DNA of 8,641 nucleotides, taken from an uncultured Acidimicrobiales bacterium (GTDB lineage: Bacteria; Actinomycetota; Acidimicrobiia; Acidimicrobiales; Iamiaceae). Under the pieces are notes generated by a model that worked only from the letters and a program-made list of their open reading frames with translations, searched no databases and was not told where the DNA came from. Each line of letters begins with the position of its first letter. Positions within the stretch are counted from its first letter, which is position 1. Positions 6,023 through 8,641 of this stretch are shown here, piece after piece. The stretch lies in assembly GCA_937926025.1 (NCBI GenBank), contig CALANQ010000243.1, forward strand, positions 1 through 8,641, written 5' to 3'. The translations under genes and the position numbers were made by a program.

Positions 6023-6079
6023 GGCGGCCGAGTCTCGCACCCGCGCGACCGCCCCTCCGCAACCCGCGAGCACGGGCGG

Positions 6080-6085
6080 TACGGT
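6080..6085 (+). promoter_or_regulatory. Candidate -10 element for a leaderless crotonase mRNA
   Basis: TACGGT matches the actinobacterial -10 pattern TANNNT and ends seven bases before the GTG start, the spacing expected if transcription begins at the start codon. No convincing -35 is seen. The GGAG just upstream of the GTG is only two bases away, too close to be a normal Shine-Dalgarno, which also favours a leaderless transcript. Confidence 0.4.
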
Positions 6086-6092
6086 CGGAGCC

Positions 6093-6851
6093 GTGACGGA
6101 TCCCGCCAGCCCCTCCCCCGCCAGCGACGCCGTGCGCATCGTGCGCATCGGTCGGCCCGAGCGCCGCAACGCGGTGAACTCGGAGACCGCGGAGCGGCTG
6201 TACCGGGAGTTCCTGGCGTTCGACAACGACCCCACCGCGAAGGTGGCGGTGCTCACGGGCGACGAGTCGGCCTTCTGCGCCGGCGCGGATCTGACCGACC
6301 TGCCCCGCCTCCGCGACAGCGGGCCGATGGGCCCGACCCGCATGGCCCTGTCCAAGCCGGTCATCGCGGCCATCGACGGGTGGTGCGTGGCCGGCGGCGT
6401 GGAGCTGGCGGCCTGGTGCGACATCCGGGTCGCCGGGACCGGCGCCAAGTTCGGCTGCCTGGAGCGGCGCTGGGGCGTCCCGCTGATCGATGGCGGCACC
6501 ATCCGCCTGCCCCGCATCGTGGGTCTCGGCCGGGCCATGGACCTGATGCTCACCGGGCGGGGGTTCGACGCCGAGGAGGCCGAGCGCATCGGCTTCGTGA
6601 GCCGCCTGGTGCCGGCGGGCGAGGCGCTCGCCGCCGCGGTCGAGATGGCCGAGGTCATCGCGTCGTCGCCGTGGCCGGCGGTGGTGCACGACCGGCTCTC
6701 CGCCTACGAGAGCTACGGCCTGTCGTTCGAGGACGCCCTGGCCAACGAGGACCGCCACGGCCGGGCTGTCATCTTCGACCCCGGGTTCGCCGACGGCGTG
6801 GCCCAGTTCCAGGCCGACCAGGCCAAGCGCCGGGCCGCAGGCGACCGGTGA
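6093..6851 (+). CDS. Enoyl-CoA hydratase/isomerase family (crotonase)
   Basis: Crotonase-fold enzymes hydrate or isomerise acyl-CoA thioesters; the exact substrate cannot be read here. The 252-residue protein shows RPERRNAVN (21-29), the first oxyanion-hole segment FCAGADL (61-67), the second segment AGGVELAAWCD (100-110) and FGCLERRWGVP (120-130). The two positions of the rat hydratase catalytic glutamates (Glu144/Glu164) are both Glu here (E104, E124), so hydratase activity is plausible. The GTG at 6093 is chosen because a -10-like TACGGT sits at leaderless spacing and it gives normal length. The usual first beta strand before RPxxRN appears shortened: only VRIVRIG precedes it, encoded by a perfect 9-bp tandem duplication (6132-6149). 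Its TGA overlaps the next gene's GTG by four bases. Fatty-acid or aromatic-acid degradation is the likely setting. Confidence 0.93.
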   Translation: MTDPASPSPASDAVRIVRIGRPERRNAVNSETAERLYREFLAFDNDPTAKVAVLTGDESAFCAGADLTDLPRLRDSGPMGPTRMALSKPVIAAIDGWCVAGGVELAAWCDIRVAGTGAKFGCLERRWGVPLIDGGTIRLPRIVGLGRAMDLMLTGRGFDAEEAERIGFVSRLVPAGEALAAAVEMAEVIASSPWPAVVHDRLSAYESYGLSFEDALANEDRHGRAVIFDPGFADGVAQFQADQAKRRAAGDR

Positions 6852-7099
6852 GCGACTTCCACCGGGCGGATGACGACCACGACGAGGGCCCGACGGACTC
6901 GTCGGGTGCGCCCCTGGTGCCGCAGACCATCGTGTGCGTCGACTGCGGCAGCACCGCCCACCTGATGACCAAGCCGGACGACACCGGCCGCTTCTGGCCG
7001 GGCGACCTGGTGAGCTACCGCTGCGAGGACTGCCTGGACCGGTGGGACCTCATCGTCCCCGGGGACGACCCCGAGGATGACCACGGCCCGGACTGGTAG
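6848..7099 (+). CDS. Small two-CxxC protein coupled to the crotonase
   Basis: An 83-residue acidic protein with two CxxC pairs (C30-x2-C33 in CVDCG and C59-x2-C62 in CEDC), a spacing compatible with a single zinc ribbon. Between them is TGRFWPGDLVSYRC, and the protein ends in an Asp-rich tail. The N-terminal 25 residues are also acidic and look disordered. The GTG at 6848-6850 overlaps the crotonase TGA (GTGA), and no other start gives a sensible protein, so it is probably translated by coupling. I do not recognise a named family with certainty; it resembles uncharacterised small zinc-ribbon proteins. Its TAG directly abuts the stop codon of the convergent DUF1272 gene. No enzymatic motif is visible. 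Confidence 0.8.
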   Translation: MSDFHRADDDHDEGPTDSSGAPLVPQTIVCVDCGSTAHLMTKPDDTGRFWPGDLVSYRCEDCLDRWDLIVPGDDPEDDHGPDW

Positions 7100-7279
7100 T
7101 CAGCCGGCGCGCCGGGGCCGCGCCTGGAGCTCCCCGCCGCAGTTGGGGCAGGCACCGGCGAGCGGCCCGTCGACGCAGTCCGCGCAGAACGTGCACTCGT
7201 AGGAGCAGATGCGGGCGTGATCGCTGTCGGCCGGCAGTGCCGCCTCGCACCGCTCGCAGCGGTCCCGCATCTCCAGCAC
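7100..7279 (-). CDS. DUF1272 family small cysteine-rich protein
   Basis: Reading 7279 to 7100 on the minus strand gives a 59-residue protein starting (V/M)LEMRDRCERCEAALP. It has eight cysteines in four pairs or near-pairs: C8-x2-C11, C25-x3-C29, C32-x2-C35 and C44-x2-C47 (in CPNCGGEL). This order, with ICSYECTFC in the middle and an Arg/Pro-rich end, matches my knowledge of the DUF1272 family of short, probably zinc-binding proteins of unknown function. The GTG at 7277-7279 is chosen because family members begin MLEMR; an ATG three codons later is the alternative. It starts 7 bp after the stop of the split-barrel enzyme gene with no clear Shine-Dalgarno, so translation probably reinitiates from upstream. 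Its size makes it easy to miss. Confidence 0.9.
   Translation of the reverse strand: MLEMRDRCERCEAALPADSDHARICSYECTFCADCVDGPLAGACPNCGGELQARPRRAG
7106..7124. terminator. GC hairpin at the convergent gene junction
   Basis: A 6-bp perfect inverted repeat (ggcgcg / cgcgcc) with a 7-base loop starts seven bases after the TAG of the small CxxC gene, overlapping the 3' end of the DUF1272 gene. A perfect 12-bp palindrome (7104-7115) overlaps it. It could terminate the plus-strand transcript, but there is no U-run, and short GC inverted repeats are common at this composition. Confidence 0.25.
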
Positions 7280-7286
7280 GGGGAGA

Positions 7287-7682
7287 TCAGTAGCCGTTCT
7301 TGTGGATCTTGTCGATCGCGATCTGGAGGATGACCCGCTCGCTCTGGATCGGGTTCGGGTAGTCGTCGACGCCCATGTACTTCTTGGCGAGGGCGTCGAT
7401 GTGGGCGCGGGCCTCGTCGCCGCCGACGGTGCCGACCACGTGACCCCGGGCCTCGACGTACTGGTACGCGTTCTCCGAGTTGAAGACGGTCACGGTGACC
7501 CGGGGGTCCCGCTCGGCGTTCTTGAACTTCTGGCGGTGCAGCTCCGTGTTGATCAGGAGGTGCTCGCCGTCGTCGCCGATCCACATGATCTGGGTCTGCG
7601 GCTGGCCGTCGGCCATGAGCGTGGTGAACGCGGCGAAGTTCTTGCCGGCGAGGAGGGAGGCGAGGTCTGCGTCGAGGGTCAT
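7287..7682 (-). CDS. Split-barrel (PPOX/FDOR family) flavin or F420 enzyme
   Basis: A 131-residue protein with the pyridoxamine 5'-phosphate oxidase-like split-barrel pattern: FAAFTTLMADGQPQTQIMWI (16-35), LLINTELHRQKFKNAERDPRV (42-62) and a second barrel half ending in IAIDKIHKNGY. The T-x-x-x-R-x-K-x-x-N-x-x-RDPRV segment is the cofactor phosphate-binding stretch shared by F420-dependent (FDOR-B) and FMN-dependent members. Length fits the small actinobacterial TIGR03618/Rv1155-like group, so F420 use is plausible but not proven. The ATG at 7680-7682 has no Shine-Dalgarno, but a -10-like hexamer lies at leaderless spacing. It forms a two-gene unit with the DUF1272 gene and reads in the same direction as the upstream dioxygenase, 44 bp away. 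Confidence 0.92.
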   Translation of the reverse strand: MTLDADLASLLAGKNFAAFTTLMADGQPQTQIMWIGDDGEHLLINTELHRQKFKNAERDPRVTVTVFNSENAYQYVEARGHVVGTVGGDEARAHIDALAKKYMGVDDYPNPIQSERVILQIAIDKIHKNGY

Positions 7683-7689
7683 GGCCGGG

Positions 7690-7718
7690 ACGCTATCGGC
7701 GCTGCCTCGGGATGCGAA
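7690..7718 (-). promoter_or_regulatory. Candidate leaderless promoter of the split-barrel gene
   Basis: On the minus strand, TAGCGT (complement of 7690-7695) fits the -10 pattern TANNNT and lies seven bases before the ATG. TTCGCA (complement of 7713-7718), 17 bp upstream, matches four of six bases of TTGACA. Both lie in the 44-bp gap after the dioxygenase gene, so this pair of genes may be transcribed independently from a start at the ATG itself. Confidence 0.45.
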
Positions 7719-7726
7719 CCCGCAGG

Positions 7727-8641
7727 TCAGGCCACCGCCATCGTGAGCCGGGCCGTGTAGCCCGACGACGTGCTGCCGCTGACGTTGGCCAGCTGGTGGC
7801 TGTAGCCGTCACGGAAGACGTTGTCGGTCTTGATCGACATCTTGGCCAGGTTGGCGGCGCTGCCGGTGTAGAGGCTGGTGGCGTACACGGCCTGGCACGG
7901 CTCGATCGGCATCGCCATCTGGGAGGTGGCGATCTTGTTGGCGGCGCTCGTGGCCTTGGCTGCGCTCGGGTAGATCTCGAAGTGGATGTGCGGCCAGCGG
8001 CCGTCGTAGCAGCCGGGGAACACGCTGGTGAACGTGACCATGCCGTCGCTGTCGACCACCTGGACGCCCCGCAGGTAGTTCTGGCTGGTGACGCCGCTGG
8101 AGTACAGCGAGTACCGGCCGAGGCGGTCCGCGTGCCAGAGGTACACGGCGGCTCCCGTCTTGTTGGCGCCGCCCTCGCTGACGTCGAGCACCTTCATCTT
8201 GATGGTGAGCTTCACGCCCGTGGCGGTGCCCGACATCGACCCGAAGCTCGAGCGGATGTCCGAGCGGACGATGCCGCTGGTGGTGAGCACGTTCGGGCCG
8301 TTGGAGCCGTCGCCCGGGTACGGCCCGGCGGTCTCCTCGGGGATGGCGACAAGACCGCCGCCGGTCACCTGCTGGCAGGCGGCGAGGGTGAGCGCCGCCG
8401 CGCCCCCGCCGAGCACGGTGAGGGCGCGGCGCCGGCTGAGCCGCCGGTCGAGGGCGCTGCTGATGGCGACGAGCGGGGTGGGCTCCGCCGTCGGGGTGGA
8501 CTGGGTCCGGGGATCACCGGTGGGGCCGTTGCCCTGCACCGCGGCCACGAGCGCAGGGGCGGGGTCGGCGCCGGGCATCCGCTCGGCCAGCACGGCGAGG
8601 TCGTGGGCGAGGCCGCGGTCGTGCTGGTCGTCGTGGTCGGC
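7727..8641 (-). CDS. Tat-exported intradiol ring-cleavage dioxygenase lipoprotein, start outside window
   Basis: The frame is open from the TGA at 7727 to the window edge, giving 304 visible residues. A non-haem Fe(III) intradiol dioxygenase core is clear: YLWHADRLGRYSLY (167-180), then PGCYDGRWPHIHFEIYPS (209-226). The two tyrosines (Y177, possibly Y180, and Y212) and HxH (H218, H220) correspond to the Tyr2His2 iron ligands of catechol and protocatechuate dioxygenases. A twin-arginine motif SRRRAL (69-74) is followed by a hydrophobic stretch and the lipobox LAAC (C89), predicting export by Tat and lipid anchoring outside the membrane. A GTG at 8593 could start a shorter form, but upstream codons continue as HDRGLAHDLAVL, a pattern I associate with the N-terminus of exported members of this family. 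The real start is therefore probably beyond the edge. The substrate (catechol-like) is unknown. Confidence 0.92.
   Translation of the reverse strand, partial: ADHDDQHDRGLAHDLAVLAERMPGADPAPALVAAVQGNGPTGDPRTQSTPTAEPTPLVAISSALDRRLSRRRALTVLGGGAAALTLAACQQVTGGGLVAIPEETAGPYPGDGSNGPNVLTTSGIVRSDIRSSFGSMSGTATGVKLTIKMKVLDVSEGGANKTGAAVYLWHADRLGRYSLYSSGVTSQNYLRGVQVVDSDGMVTFTSVFPGCYDGRWPHIHFEIYPSAAKATSAANKIATSQMAMPIEPCQAVYATSLYTGSAANLAKMSIKTDNVFRDGYSHQLANVSGSTSSGYTARLTMAVA

Noticed and set aside
6023..6658. N-terminal extension of the SDR up to 6658
   Set aside because: It would lie antisense within the crotonase gene, and the family normally begins about where the ATG at 6022 places it.
4994..7099. A 701-codon open frame on the plus strand spanning the SDR and crotonase genes
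   Set aside because: It runs antisense to the SDR gene and out of frame through the crotonase; its sequence is low-complexity Gly/Arg/His. Only its last 84 codons, from the GTG at 6848, are a plausible gene.
8591..8593. GTG at 8593 as the true start of the dioxygenase
   Set aside because: The frame stays open upstream and encodes HDRGLAHDL, which looks like the N-terminus of exported relatives, so I treat the gene as running off the window.
1..8641. CRISPR arrays, tRNA/rRNA genes, insertion sequences, phage or defence genes
   Set aside because: No regularly spaced repeats, cloverleaf-like segments, transposase motifs or terminal inverted repeats were found on either strand.

Overview
The window is very GC-rich bacterial chromosome. 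Genes are tightly packed, GTG starts are frequent, and stop and start codons often overlap by four bases. Gene order and protein features (four-cysteine L32, a DivIVA/SepIVA-like coiled-coil protein, crotonases, F420/FMN split-barrel enzymes, a Tat-exported intradiol dioxygenase) point to an actinobacterium. My best guess is Acidimicrobiia (Iamia/Ilumatobacter-like), from overall impression only. I see no mobile element, phage gene, CRISPR array, tRNA or rRNA. No gene-free stretch exceeds 300 bases; the longest is 2593-2813 (221 bp).

Layout. At the left edge (+ strand) is the 3' part of a patatin-like phospholipase gene, beginning just before its nucleophile motif and carrying a Pro/Ala/Glu-rich tail. 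Convergent to it is a long minus-strand cluster, read from right to left: an SDR oxidoreductase, rsmD (16S rRNA methyltransferase), coaD (CoA biosynthesis), a SepIVA/DivIVA-like coiled-coil protein, and a YceD/DUF177 protein. After a 221-bp gap come rpmF (ribosomal protein L32) and plsX (phospholipid precursor synthesis). The first five genes are chained by four consecutive ATGA/GTGA overlaps, so they are almost certainly one translationally coupled operon. The gap before rpmF holds a nested inverted repeat, a G-quadruplex-type motif and a plausible promoter, so rpmF-plsX may be transcribed separately. The core rsmD-coaD-coiled coil-DUF177-rpmF order is the classic actinobacterial cluster linking ribosome maturation, CoA and lipid supply and envelope growth. 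Here an SDR gene sits at its head, where recG is often found.

Divergent from the SDR gene is a + strand pair: an enoyl-CoA hydratase/isomerase (crotonase) and a coupled 83-residue CxxC protein. The latter's stop codon abuts the stop codon of a convergent minus-strand gene for a 59-residue DUF1272 protein with eight cysteines. That gene follows a split-barrel (PPOX/FDOR-like) flavin or F420 enzyme by 7 bp. At the right edge is a secreted intradiol ring-cleavage dioxygenase with Tat and lipoprotein signals, whose frame stays open to the end of the window.

Most of the window is ordinary housekeeping and catabolic content; I did not find a clearly new defence or mobile system. The items most worth a second look are the nested inverted repeat before rpmF, the tyrosine/aspartate pentapeptide repeat on the SepIVA-like protein, the two abutting tiny cysteine-rich genes, the SDR at the operon head, and the loss of the second cysteine pair in the DUF177 protein.
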